From an uncultured Lachnospiraceae bacterium (GTDB taxonomy: Bacteria; Bacillota; Clostridia; Lachnospirales; Lachnospiraceae): a stretch of 64,000 nucleotides of DNA. A program made the position numbers and the translations under genes. A model generated the notes under the pieces. That model made no database searches, was not told the origin of the DNA, and saw only the letters and a program-made list of their open reading frames with translations. Location: positions 1 to 64,000 of the forward strand of contig URPH01000005.1 in NCBI GenBank assembly GCA_900549665.1, in the 5' to 3' direction. Below, one piece after another: positions 8,050 to 16,883 of this stretch. Numbering within the stretch: the stretch's first letter is position 1; every line of letters begins with the position of its first letter.

Positions 8050-10239
8050 TTACATGGACTTTCTTTCCGCTATTTCTGCCATCTTGGCATCACTTAGTCT
8101 GGTATCCCCATGCACTCTTGAGTACGCAAGATATCCGTTCATACGGTCAATCTTTGTCAGATTACGGCTTCCGCATTTGGGACACACATCCATCTCCAGT
8201 TCCTGATGTCCACAGTCATCACAATATGCCAGTGACATATTGACACCTTCATAAAATCCCATGTCCATAGCTCTGCGGATCAGAATCTTAATTGCCTCTT
8301 TATTGTAATCAATCGGATATTTGACATACTGGATTTTCCCGCCGTTTGCCATTTCCCAGAAACGATACTCCAAATCCTGCTTTTCAATCGGAGTGATATC
8401 TTCACATACATGGCAATGGAAGCTGTTGCTAACATATTCCTTGTCGGAAACTCCCTCTACAATTCCGTATTTGGCACGGAACTGTTTGACCTGAAGGCCA
8501 CACAGATTCTCCGCAGGCGTACCATAGATTGCATACAAATTGCCATCCTCTTCTTTATATTCCTGCACCTTTTTGTTGATATGCTCCAGTACTTCCAGTG
8601 CAAAAGCGCCATCCTCTACCAGTGATTTACCATTATATAATTCCTGCAATTCATTGAATGCCGTAATACCAAAAGAGGCCGTAGCTGATTTTAATATAGG
8701 TTTGATCTTATCGTGAAGCTGAAGATGTCCGCCAAGGAAACCTCCTTCACAATAGGCTAACGGATTGGTTGATGCGCGCATTTCTCCCAGATACGCATAA
8801 GTCCTGATATGGAGCTGTCTTATCAGATTCAGATAATAATCCAGCACTTCATAAAAATCTTTACTCTCCTGTCTGGATTTGGCCAAGATCATAGGCAAAT
8901 GCAGGGAAACCGCACCTATATTGAATCGTCCGACAAAGATCGGCTTGTCATCTTCATCTGCCGGATGCATGCCTCCCCTCTCATACCACGGTGATAAAAA
9001 GGCACGGCATCCCATTGGTGAAATAACCTTTCCGTACTGCTTGTACATGCTGGCAATATAGCCTTTTCCTGTCAGACTGAGCCAGTCCGGATACATGGTC
9101 TTTGAAGAGCATTCCACTCCGGCTTCAAAAACATCTTCAAGCTCCTTGCCGGCGCCATGTAGATTTTCATCATACAAAAACACAATTTTAGGAAATAATA
9201 CCGGTTTTTTGCACTCCTTTTTGCCCTGTCCGTTCTTCCGGACACGAAGCATGACAATTGTTGCCATTTTGGCAAAACGACCGGTACCGATGCCTGCAGT
9301 AACAGTAATAAAAGGATAATCTCCACGGCTGCTTGCTACCGTATTAAACTTATATTCCCAGCCCTGAAAGCCCTGTTCAAATTCTTTTTCCACGTCGGCT
9401 AAGGCCTCTGCTTCTGCCTTTTCTCTGTCAATTCCCAGACGCAGATATTTGTCAACGTCTCTTTGATAAGACTTTTCAGCATAAGGCTCTAAGATCTTGT
9501 CAACCTCCGGAACCGTAAAGCCGCCATACTGCTGGCTAGCAGCAGAAAGCACGATATCACCGATGACATCAAAGGCAACATCGAGGGTCTTCGGCTCATT
9601 GTACCAGATATTTCCCATTTCAAATCCGCCGGTCAGAACACTTGAAACATCAAAAAGGCAGCAATTCATGGTATCACGGCGTGCAGACATATCATGCACG
9701 TAAATATAACCGTCACGGCATGCCTGGATCTCTTCTGTGGTCATAAAGAATTTCTGATAAAGCTCTTTATTGAACTGATTGAAGATCAGACTACGCTTGG
9801 TCGAAACCAGTGCACTGTCTGTATTGGCATTTTCTTTATCTCCGATATACATGATAGACTGACTCTTTTTGTAGACATCATCCATCATGCGTACAAAATC
9901 CTGCTTGTAATTGCGGTAATCACGATAGCTTTTGGCAACAATCGGTTTGACCTGTTCTAATGCACTCTCAACAATATTGTGCATGATCGGAATCGGAATC
10001 TCTTCCTGTTCCAGTTCATCCACCTTTTCTACCACATAACGACAGATTTTGTCCTTTTCGGCATCGCTGAACTTGGTCAGGGCACGATATGCACTCTTAC
10101 CAACTGCATTGATAACCTTTTGGACATTGAAATCCTCTTTGCTGCCATCCTTTTTTATCATTTTCACAGGCAGCTTCGTCTTGTAGATGGCTCCGTAATC
10201 AATTTCTTCCGCTATCTGTCTACCGGTTTCTTCTGTCAT
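8050..10239 (-). CDS. nrdD: class III anaerobic ribonucleoside-triphosphate reductase
   Basis: 729 residues. It reduces ribonucleoside triphosphates to deoxy forms in the absence of oxygen using a glycyl radical. An N-terminal ATP-cone allosteric domain (about 25-120, IKKDGSKEDFNVQKVINAV) is followed by the barrel. Four C-terminal zinc-binding cysteines appear in CDDCGH and CPKCGS, and the glycyl-radical loop is in YSRVHGDTRL near the end. I chose the ATG at 10239, nine bases after GAGGGAG, rather than the in-frame ATG at 10278. Promoter and NrdR box lie just upstream. The oxygen-sensitive enzyme suggests anaerobic life. Confidence 0.95.
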   Translation of the reverse strand: MTEETGRQIAEEIDYGAIYKTKLPVKMIKKDGSKEDFNVQKVINAVGKSAYRALTKFSDAEKDKICRYVVEKVDELEQEEIPIPIMHNIVESALEQVKPIVAKSYRDYRNYKQDFVRMMDDVYKKSQSIMYIGDKENANTDSALVSTKRSLIFNQFNKELYQKFFMTTEEIQACRDGYIYVHDMSARRDTMNCCLFDVSSVLTGGFEMGNIWYNEPKTLDVAFDVIGDIVLSAASQQYGGFTVPEVDKILEPYAEKSYQRDVDKYLRLGIDREKAEAEALADVEKEFEQGFQGWEYKFNTVASSRGDYPFITVTAGIGTGRFAKMATIVMLRVRKNGQGKKECKKPVLFPKIVFLYDENLHGAGKELEDVFEAGVECSSKTMYPDWLSLTGKGYIASMYKQYGKVISPMGCRAFLSPWYERGGMHPADEDDKPIFVGRFNIGAVSLHLPMILAKSRQESKDFYEVLDYYLNLIRQLHIRTYAYLGEMRASTNPLAYCEGGFLGGHLQLHDKIKPILKSATASFGITAFNELQELYNGKSLVEDGAFALEVLEHINKKVQEYKEEDGNLYAIYGTPAENLCGLQVKQFRAKYGIVEGVSDKEYVSNSFHCHVCEDITPIEKQDLEYRFWEMANGGKIQYVKYPIDYNKEAIKILIRRAMDMGFYEGVNMSLAYCDDCGHQELEMDVCPKCGSRNLTKIDRMNGYLAYSRVHGDTRLSDAKMAEIAERKSM

Positions 10240-10308
10240 ATTCACAACTCCCTCTTTGTTTCCCACATTCCTTTGCAATACAAGATTAACTATTTCTATC
10301 CACCCAAA

Positions 10309-10324
10309 ACACTATATCTTGTGG
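10309..10324. promoter_or_regulatory. NrdR box
   Basis: ACACTATATCTTGTGG is a close match to the 16-bp NrdR consensus palindrome (acaCwAtATaTwGwgt). It sits just downstream of the predicted transcription start of nrdDG, where a bound NrdR would repress. A second box at the usual ~31-bp spacing is not convincing. Confidence 0.75.
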
Positions 10325-10338
10325 TGCGTGTAAATTAA

Positions 10339-10367
10339 AGTATAGCGAAAGAAAAGTAGTGTGTCAA
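10339..10367 (-). promoter_or_regulatory. promoter of nrdDG
   Basis: Near-consensus minus-strand promoter: -35 TTGACA (10362-10367), a 17-bp spacer, and -10 TATACT (10339-10344). The predicted start is near 10332, adjacent to the NrdR box. Confidence 0.82.
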
Positions 10368-10402
10368 CCGGAAGAAGAAAAACCAATAACAAAATACTGT
10401 AC

Positions 10403-10434
10403 AAAAAAAGGTGATGATTTTGTTGAAAATCACC
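10403..10434 (-). terminator. intrinsic terminator after the aminotransferase gene
   Basis: Minus-strand hairpin with arms 10426-10434 and 10410-10421 (two-base bulge) and a CAAC loop, followed by seven T residues. Confidence 0.75.
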
Positions 10435-10464
10435 ACCCGGAAATCACTGATATCTTGTAACGTT

Positions 10465-11628
10465 TTATAAAAGAATACCGCTTTGATGTACCTTTTCCAC
10501 AGCTTCTCTGATTGTTTCTACCGGTAAGACCAGCGCAAAACGTACATGTCCCCTTCCCAATGTACCAAAACTGCTTCCCGGTGTGCAGAGTACCCCTGTT
10601 TTTTCAAACAGATCCTTGACAAATTCCACATCATCCTGATATTTGGCAGGAATCTTAGCCCAGGCAAACATGGTACCCTCACTTCGCTCAAATTCCCATC
10701 CGATGTTTGTAAATCCGTCACACAGTGCATTTCTACGCTCTTCATAGGCCCGGCACTGGCTGACCACAAAATCATCCGGTCCGTTTAAGGCCGCGATTGC
10801 TCCCATCTGTACCGGTAAAAAAGTACCGTAATCAATCTGGCTTCTCAGCTTTTTGAATGTCTTTATCAGCTCTTTGTTGCCGACTAAGAATGAAACTCTG
10901 GCTCCGGTATAATTGTAGGACTTGGACAGGGAATAAAATTCCACGCCAACCTCTTTTGCCCCTTCATAAGAAAGGAAGGAACGGCCTTCTTTACCATCAT
11001 ATACAATATCAGAATAAGCATTGTCGTGTAATACAATGACATCATACTTTTTCGCCCACGCGATCAGCTCCTCATAAAAGGACGGAGGCGCACACTTACA
11101 TACCGGATTTAACGGATAAGATACCACGATACACTTTGCCGCCCTTGCAATTTCTTCATCAATCGCAGAAAGATCCGGTAAATATCCGATCTCTTCGATC
11201 AGATCATAGGTAACGATCTTGACACCGGCTAAAGACGGTCCAAAGGTAAAAACAGGATAACCGGGATTGGGAACCAGAAAAATATCACCCGGATTGCACA
11301 AAGCAAAGGCAATGTGCGCAAAGCCTTCCTGTGAACCGTATAAGGATGTGATCTCATCTGTTTCCACTTCCACATGATATCTTTTGTGGTATCTGTCCTT
11401 GACTGCCTCCAATAAAGCCGGCATATCCTTTAAAGCATATTTATAATTTTCAGGCTGTGATGCAGCCTCGGTTACCGCATCCATAATGTGCCTGGCAGGC
11501 TTAAAATCCGGCGTGCCTACAGAAAAATTGTAAACCTTCTCACCTGACTGTTCTTTTTTGACCTTCATTTCATCCAGCACCTGAAAAATTCCCTCTTCAT
11601 AATCTTTCATACGATCTGAAAACTGCAT
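10465..11628 (-). CDS. class I/II PLP-dependent aminotransferase (DapL/AspC-like)
   Basis: 387 residues, fold-type I aminotransferase. Visible motifs are GTPDFKPA near the N-terminus, VPNPGYPVF, the SYPLNPVCK segment that holds the cofactor-contacting asparagine, LHDNAYSDIVYD, the SLSKSYNYTGAR box with the Schiff-base lysine, and C-terminal VRFALVLP with the substrate-carboxylate-binding arginine. The overall look is that of the LL-diaminopimelate aminotransferase-like and aspartate-type branch, but the substrate cannot be fixed from sequence. It is monocistronic, with its own downstream terminator. Confidence 0.85.
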   Translation of the reverse strand: MQFSDRMKDYEEGIFQVLDEMKVKKEQSGEKVYNFSVGTPDFKPARHIMDAVTEAASQPENYKYALKDMPALLEAVKDRYHKRYHVEVETDEITSLYGSQEGFAHIAFALCNPGDIFLVPNPGYPVFTFGPSLAGVKIVTYDLIEEIGYLPDLSAIDEEIARAAKCIVVSYPLNPVCKCAPPSFYEELIAWAKKYDVIVLHDNAYSDIVYDGKEGRSFLSYEGAKEVGVEFYSLSKSYNYTGARVSFLVGNKELIKTFKKLRSQIDYGTFLPVQMGAIAALNGPDDFVVSQCRAYEERRNALCDGFTNIGWEFERSEGTMFAWAKIPAKYQDDVEFVKDLFEKTGVLCTPGSSFGTLGRGHVRFALVLPVETIREAVEKVHQSGILL

Positions 11629-11723
11629 CTTCTGAAACCTCTCTTATCCATATATTCGGTATGATGACGCCCGCATCAAACCATTGGGCAGGCATCTTTT
11701 TCCTTGTGAGTTTGTCACATAAA

Positions 11724-11748
11724 GAAAGGACGCAGCCGGCGTCCCTTT
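11724..11748. terminator. terminator hairpin after the small membrane protein gene
   Basis: Inverted repeat GGACGC / GCGTCC extended by A/T pairs (arms about 11725-11733 and 11739-11748). On the minus strand it is followed by a T-rich stretch. It probably ends the transcript of the small membrane protein and RNase HI region. Confidence 0.6.
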
Positions 11749-11771
11749 CTGTCATTATAGCTTATGTCAGA

Positions 11772-11936
11772 TTATTCTTTGTCTGCCGCAGCACTTTCCA
11801 GTGCCATTTCCTTTGCATCTTTCTTTTTGCGTAAGGTAATACCGATCGCAACCGCAACCGCTACTACAACAACGATAACCGCAAATACTAATAGATACGA
11901 CAAAAAAGAATTTATAAATAAAATCAGATTGTTCAT
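11772..11936 (-). CDS. small single-pass membrane protein
   Basis: 54 residues, starting at the ATG at 11936, seven bases after AAGGAG; the longer reading from 11975 has no ribosome site. One long hydrophobic helix (about residues 6-35, V/I/A-rich) is followed by RKKKD and an acidic, alanine-rich tail, predicting a cytosolic C-terminus. Family unknown. It lies 65 bp downstream of rnhA in the same direction. Confidence 0.6.
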   Translation of the reverse strand: MNNLILFINSFLSYLLVFAVIVVVVAVAVAIGITLRKKKDAKEMALESAAADKE

Positions 11937-12001
11937 AAAAAACTCCTTGGATATTTGTAAAATGTAATCATGCACGCTCTATGTATCATCTATCTGATAT
12001 T

Positions 12002-12481
12002 TTACAACGTCTCAATACAATCGTCAAGCAGATCACTGCCGTCCGCCGCTGTTGTAGCCAGTGTATCACATCTTTCATTTTCCGGATGTCCGTCGTGTCC
12101 CTTCACCCAATGAAAGGATACCTTATGTCTTTCCTTTGCCTTTAAAAGTCTCTTCCAAAGATCCACATTTTTAACAGCTTTTTTCTGACTGTTTTTCCAG
12201 TTGTTTTTCAGCCACGAATCAATCCAGTGCTGGTTAAACGCATCTATCACATATTTGGAATCGGAATACAGGTCCACCTCACAGGGTCTGTTCAAAGCTT
12301 CCAGTCCGATGATAACTGCCATCAGTTCCATTCGATTGTTGGTTGTCTTTTTGTATCCGGCACTGTATTCGCGTTCATGCAATACCCCCTGCGGATCAAC
12401 ATATTGTAAAATGGTGCCATACCCTCCCGGTCCGTCGGGATTGCCTCTGGCCGCACCATCTGTATAAATTGTCACCTTCAT
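12002..12481 (-). CDS. rnhA: ribonuclease HI
   Basis: 159 residues. It cleaves the RNA strand of RNA-DNA hybrids with two metal ions. The four catalytic acids are visible: Asp in YTDGAARGNP, Glu in TNNRMELMAV, Asp in LYSDSKYV and Asp in NERCDTLA. The handle region WIDSWLKNNWKNSQKKAV, typical of the E. coli-type enzyme, is present. Its ATG overlaps the stop of the MutS-like gene by four bases (ATGA), which implies translational coupling. Confidence 0.95.
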   Translation of the reverse strand: MKVTIYTDGAARGNPDGPGGYGTILQYVDPQGVLHEREYSAGYKKTTNNRMELMAVIIGLEALNRPCEVDLYSDSKYVIDAFNQHWIDSWLKNNWKNSQKKAVKNVDLWKRLLKAKERHKVSFHWVKGHDGHPENERCDTLATTAADGSDLLDDCIETL

Positions 12482-14190
12482 GTCTGTTCTCCTGTTAATT
12501 TTTCTGCCAGTCTGTGGGCATTGTCCGTAATCTCACGTTCAAAGCCAAATGCCTCCAAAAGCCTGATGGCATTTCTTCCCCTTGAGGGTCCATTTACCAG
12601 CCGGTAAGGGAAGGAAATCTGATCACCATCCACCATTTCCTCAAAATGATAATTGTCATATACATCTTTTAAATAGGTGGTAAGCTCCATATCATGTGTT
12701 GCTGCAAAGCATAGCACTCCCTGCTTGCTCAAAGCTTTTAACAGCTCGGTACTCGCACCGATCCGTTCCGCGGTATTGGTTCCTCTTAATACCTCATCGA
12801 TTGTGCACAAAACAGGAATATCCGATGCCTTTACTGCATCAAAAATCCGTTTCATGGACTTGATCTCCACGATAAAATAACTGTCACCTTCCGATAAGCT
12901 GTCACGCAGAGCCATAGATGAATATATCCGGTAAAATGCTGCCTGATAGAAATCGGCGCAAACCGTACAGATTGACTGCGCAAGTAATGCATTTAAGGCA
13001 ACCATTTTTAAAAATGTCGATTTACCGGATGCATTCGAACCGGTCAAAAGCATACAGCTCTTCTGGTCAACATCATTTTTAACCGGATCAGCGATTAACG
13101 GATGATACATCTGAGTGGCAGTATAACGCTTCTGATTCTTTTCACCCCAAAATTCCGGTATGGTATAGCAGGGTAAATATTCCCTGAAATAAACCATACT
13201 GATCTGCGCTTCCATCTCACCTGAAAGCTCGATCAATGCAATCATCTCATGCTTTTTTTCTTTGACAATATGAAGCATCGAATAAAACTTGATAAAGTCA
13301 AAGTGAAAGATCATCTTAAAATAGGACATCAACAGTTGGGAAAGATCACCTGCACCGGTCGATGCCGTATTTTCCAAAGCAAGGGAAGAGCCACGGCGAA
13401 ATGCATCAAACTGTTTTTTGAGATCAAGGATCCGACTGTATTCTGCGTCAAATTCTTTTTGAAACGGCCTTGGCATATCCTGCATACCGTCCACAGCCTT
13501 TAAAGTCCTTACAAAACAGGAAAGACTCTCAAAATACGGTTCAATCTTGTTTTTCTTTATAAAATAAGTATAACCGTTATAAAACATCAGGAACACAGCC
13601 GGCAGTATAAAAATCGTTTTGACAAAAATTCCCAGCACAAGAAAAACAAGAATTCCGATATCTGCAATCCAGTCTGCGATACAGGAAGAGCCTTCCACCA
13701 CATCCAGAAAATCAAGATACTGATACACTGTATATTTTCCGGTTTTGCCGACCCTGGACATCAGGGTCTGATAACGGACACAGTCTTCTTTGTGACCGGC
13801 AAGATACTCCATATGCTTTTTTCTTGATAAAAGGCTCTCTTCATCCATTGCCGGGAAACGAAGATAGCGGTACAACGCATCCTCTCCCGATGAAGATACC
13901 GTATAATCCATGCATCGGAATACCCGGTCCATATCCAGATCATTCCAGGTAATATCGTCTACACAAAAAGGAGCCTGTCCATCTTTATCATCGGTCTTTA
14001 AATGATATTCCACACTCTGTTTCAGAGTCTGAAACCGGTTATCCTCATATATCTTTTTAGAAGGCTGTCCGAAAAGCTGCATCCTTTTTTTATAAAACCA
14101 GGCACTGCTTCTTTTTTCTTCCAGCTTCCCATAGGCAAAGATACAGACAATCACAACCACTATGACAGCTATATAAGCCAAATATTCCAA
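12478..14190 (-). CDS. membrane-anchored MutS-like ATPase
   Basis: 570 residues. The C-terminal third is a MutS-type ABC ATPase: Walker A TGSNASGKSTFLK, the SLSEGDSYFIVEI signature region, Walker B VLCTIDEVLRGTN and the His switch in FAATHDMEL. No mismatch-recognition or connector domain is present. Instead there are hydrophobic segments at residues 3-20 and about 170-205, predicting membrane attachment. This is a MutS-related branch of unknown role and not the canonical mismatch repair protein. It is translationally coupled to RNase HI (ATGA overlap), and its start lies just 3 bp after the stop of the amidohydrolase gene region. Confidence 0.8.
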   Translation of the reverse strand: MEYLAYIAVIVVVIVCIFAYGKLEEKRSSAWFYKKRMQLFGQPSKKIYEDNRFQTLKQSVEYHLKTDDKDGQAPFCVDDITWNDLDMDRVFRCMDYTVSSSGEDALYRYLRFPAMDEESLLSRKKHMEYLAGHKEDCVRYQTLMSRVGKTGKYTVYQYLDFLDVVEGSSCIADWIADIGILVFLVLGIFVKTIFILPAVFLMFYNGYTYFIKKNKIEPYFESLSCFVRTLKAVDGMQDMPRPFQKEFDAEYSRILDLKKQFDAFRRGSSLALENTASTGAGDLSQLLMSYFKMIFHFDFIKFYSMLHIVKEKKHEMIALIELSGEMEAQISMVYFREYLPCYTIPEFWGEKNQKRYTATQMYHPLIADPVKNDVDQKSCMLLTGSNASGKSTFLKMVALNALLAQSICTVCADFYQAAFYRIYSSMALRDSLSEGDSYFIVEIKSMKRIFDAVKASDIPVLCTIDEVLRGTNTAERIGASTELLKALSKQGVLCFAATHDMELTTYLKDVYDNYHFEEMVDGDQISFPYRLVNGPSRGRNAIRLLEAFGFEREITDNAHRLAEKLTGEQT

Positions 14191-14192
14191 AT

Positions 14193-15500
14193 CTAATCCT
14201 CCTGATACAGACGCTTTGATATTTTTTCACATTCTCTGTATACATCTTCCGGATCTACGCCAATATGGAAATTACCGTCTTCATATAAAATCTTTCCATC
14301 GATCATGGTCATCTTAACATTTTGCTTGCTTCCGGCATATACAATATTTTTGGGGATATTGTGTACCGGCTGCATGTTGGGCATATGAAGATCAATCATG
14401 ATAATATCTGCGTTGGAACCAACACTTAAGGTCTCGCAGTCAGAAAGCCCCATTGCCTTGGCACCGTTTACGGTTGCCATATACAATACATCATCCGCAT
14501 CTGTGCTGGACGCATCCTGATCCCTGTATTTGGCAAGGCCCGTTACTAAAAACATTTCGCGGAACATATCCAGGCAGTTATTGCTTGCCGGTCCATCTGT
14601 TCCGATCGCCATCCGGATCCCTTCCTTTAAGAATCTGGAAGTCGGACAGATACCGCTTGCCAACTTAAGATTGGAGGCCGGATTGGTTACGGCTGTCAGG
14701 TCTCTTTTTTTCATAACGGCAAAGTCATCATCGGACATATGCACACAATGATAGCCGCCTCCGCCATAATCAAAAATACCAAGCTGATCAAATAAAACCG
14801 TGGGAGTCACTCCATATCGGTCCACACACTCCTTTACCTCTGATGCAGTCTCGGAATTGTGCATAAATACAGGTGCCTGATATTTGTGTGCCATTTGTGA
14901 AATACTCTCGAGCAGTTCTCTGGAACAGGTATATTCTGCATGAAAGCCCAGCATAAAGGAGGATAAGTCATTGCGGCCGTTTAATTTGACATAACGGTTT
15001 TCCAGTTCCTCCAAAGAAGGTCCGAATTTGTTGATGCCGCTTACCTGGACATTGCGCATGCCACATTCGGCAAAAGCATCCTGAATGGCATAGGGATCCA
15101 GATACATTTCCATAACCCCGGTAATACCACTTGTCAAATACTCCAATACGGCAAGCTTTGTCAGATGGTAGACGTCCTCATATCCCATCTTTGCTTCAAT
15201 TGGGAAGATCTGTTTGTTGAGCCAGTCGGACAACGGCATATCATCTGCATAGGACCGCATCAGGGTCATCGCAGAATGGGTATGTGCATCTTTAAAACCG
15301 GGCATCAGCACATTGCCCTTGCAATCTATCTCTCTTTCCCATACGATCGGATCCTTGAGATTATCGGAAAAGACCTTCTCTATATCTGTTCCGTCTCCTA
15401 CATATATGATACGGCTGCCCTGTACCCACAGCTCTCCTTCCAGAACGGAAATGGGCTGTTCCATAGTCAAAATCTTTGCGTTATAAAATCTTATGTTCAT
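14193..15500 (-). CDS. mtaD: amidohydrolase, methylthioadenosine/S-adenosylhomocysteine deaminase-like
   Basis: 435 residues of the amidohydrolase superfamily. It deaminates adenosine-type nucleosides or related cyclic compounds. The metal-binding pair is in DAHTHSAM. Further ligands appear as GFHAEYTCS, FMHNSETASE and the aspartate in AIGTDGPASNN. I chose the ATG at 15500, preceded by AAAGGA, over an upstream in-frame start at 15590 that would overlap cdd. It is grouped with cytidine deaminase and purine nucleoside phosphorylase, pointing to nucleoside salvage. Substrate within the MtaD/guanine-deaminase/AtzB-like set is uncertain. Confidence 0.82.
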   Translation of the reverse strand: MNIRFYNAKILTMEQPISVLEGELWVQGSRIIYVGDGTDIEKVFSDNLKDPIVWEREIDCKGNVLMPGFKDAHTHSAMTLMRSYADDMPLSDWLNKQIFPIEAKMGYEDVYHLTKLAVLEYLTSGITGVMEMYLDPYAIQDAFAECGMRNVQVSGINKFGPSLEELENRYVKLNGRNDLSSFMLGFHAEYTCSRELLESISQMAHKYQAPVFMHNSETASEVKECVDRYGVTPTVLFDQLGIFDYGGGGYHCVHMSDDDFAVMKKRDLTAVTNPASNLKLASGICPTSRFLKEGIRMAIGTDGPASNNCLDMFREMFLVTGLAKYRDQDASSTDADDVLYMATVNGAKAMGLSDCETLSVGSNADIIMIDLHMPNMQPVHNIPKNIVYAGSKQNVKMTMIDGKILYEDGNFHIGVDPEDVYRECEKISKRLYQED

Positions 15501-15522
15501 ATAATTCCTTTCACAGTACCTC

Positions 15523-15951
15523 TTATTCAAGCATAGACGGACCAAATGATTCCGGTAAAAGCTCTGATAACAAAAATTCCCGGTAATCATTTACCCCGGT
15601 TGCTACTAAAACCGTCATTTTATCCGGATTGGCAAATTCCCACAATACCTGTCTGCATATGCCACAGGGAAATGCATAATCACTAACCGGCTGATCCTTT
15701 TTACCACCTACGATGGCCATTGCTTCAAAATGTGTATGTCCCTCACTGACAGCCTTAAAGGCAGCAGTCCTTTCTGCACATACCGTGCCTCCATACGAAG
15801 CATTTTCTATATTGCATCCCACAAAAATCGTATGGTCATCACATAAAATGGCGGCTCCCACACAATATCCGGAATACGGCGCATAAGCCTGCGTTCTGGC
15901 TTCAAAAGCCAGATGTATCAACTGCTTTTTGATTGTTTCATCCAACATCAT
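15523..15951 (-). CDS. cdd: cytidine deaminase
   Basis: 142 residues, homotetramer-type length. It converts cytidine and deoxycytidine to uridine forms. The zinc site is seen as the Cys and catalytic Glu in GTVCAERTAAF and the two Cys in PCGICRQVL. Substrate-binding NIENASYG is present. It lies 7 bp downstream of the purine nucleoside phosphorylase gene and 22 bp upstream of the amidohydrolase, so the three are very likely one operon. Confidence 0.96.
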   Translation of the reverse strand: MMLDETIKKQLIHLAFEARTQAYAPYSGYCVGAAILCDDHTIFVGCNIENASYGGTVCAERTAAFKAVSEGHTHFEAMAIVGGKKDQPVSDYAFPCGICRQVLWEFANPDKMTVLVATGVNDYREFLLSELLPESFGPSMLE

Positions 15952-15958
15952 AACACCC

Positions 15959-16780
15959 TCAGAATTTCTTGACAGATGCGGTCAACAGCTTTTTAAACTT
16001 GGGAGCTGCTTCATTGGCAGCCTGCTGTACCTCATCATGTGTAAGCGGTGTGGGACTGATCCCGGCCGCAAGATTGCAGACACAGGAAACTCCACAGATA
16101 CGCATGCCGCAATGATTGGCAGCAATTGCTTCCACTACGGTGGACATTCCGACTGCATCAGCACCCAGTACGGATGCCATACGGATTTCCGCCGGTGATT
16201 CAAAGGATGGACCTGTAAACTGAATATATACACCCTCTCTTAAATCAATTCCGTTTTCTTTGGCTGCAGCTCTTATTTTATCCTGTAATTCGGCATCATA
16301 TACATGACTCATATCCGGGAAACGAGTACCAAGCCTGTCTAAATTCGGACCGATCAGCGGATTGGGTACAAAGGTGGAAATATGATCTGTGATCATCATC
16401 AGGGTACCGGCTGAAAAGCTCTTATTAATCCCTCCGGACGCATTGGTCAGAAATAAAATTTCAGCCCCCATCAGATGCATCAGTCTGACAGGTAAAACAA
16501 CATCTGAAATATCATAACCTTCATAATAATGAACTCTTCCCTTCATACATACCACAGGAACATCTTCTACATAACCGAAAATAAACTTGCCGGCATGTCC
16601 CGGAACCGTGGATACCGGGAAGCCCTTAATATCCTTATACTCTATTTCAGCCACTACGCGGATACTGTCCGCATAATCTCCCAGACCTGATCCAAGTACA
16701 ATAGCTGCCTTCGGCACAAAATCCGTTATCTTACGGATACTTTTTAAACAATCTTCTATTTTGTCGTAAATCTCACTCAA
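15959..16780 (-). CDS. purine-nucleoside phosphorylase (trimeric type)
   Basis: 273 residues. It splits purine nucleosides with phosphate to base and ribose-1-phosphate. Motifs: phosphate-binding IVLGSGLGDYAD, TVPGHAGKF, GRVHYYEGY, NASGGIN, and the Glu/Met/Asn region GPSFESPAEI and AVGMSTVVEA typical of the low-molecular-mass trimeric enzymes (PunA/PupG). I prefer the TTG start at 16780, six bases after AAAGGGGTG; the ATG at 16798 overlaps that ribosome site. It leads the salvage operon with cdd and mtaD. Confidence 0.93.
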   Translation of the reverse strand: MSEIYDKIEDCLKSIRKITDFVPKAAIVLGSGLGDYADSIRVVAEIEYKDIKGFPVSTVPGHAGKFIFGYVEDVPVVCMKGRVHYYEGYDISDVVLPVRLMHLMGAEILFLTNASGGINKSFSAGTLMMITDHISTFVPNPLIGPNLDRLGTRFPDMSHVYDAELQDKIRAAAKENGIDLREGVYIQFTGPSFESPAEIRMASVLGADAVGMSTVVEAIAANHCGMRICGVSCVCNLAAGISPTPLTHDEVQQAANEAAPKFKKLLTASVKKF

Positions 16781-16883
16781 AATAAGCACCCCTTTCATGG
16801 TTATAAATAGTAATCTGGACATTTCACAATTGCATTCAAAAACAGATACGTACATTATAACATAAAAGAGGTGTCTTGTAATT

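Noticed and set aside
8050..10278. Upstream start of nrdD at 10278
   Set aside because: The internal ATG at 10239 has a strong ribosome site at the right distance and the ATP-cone begins after it.
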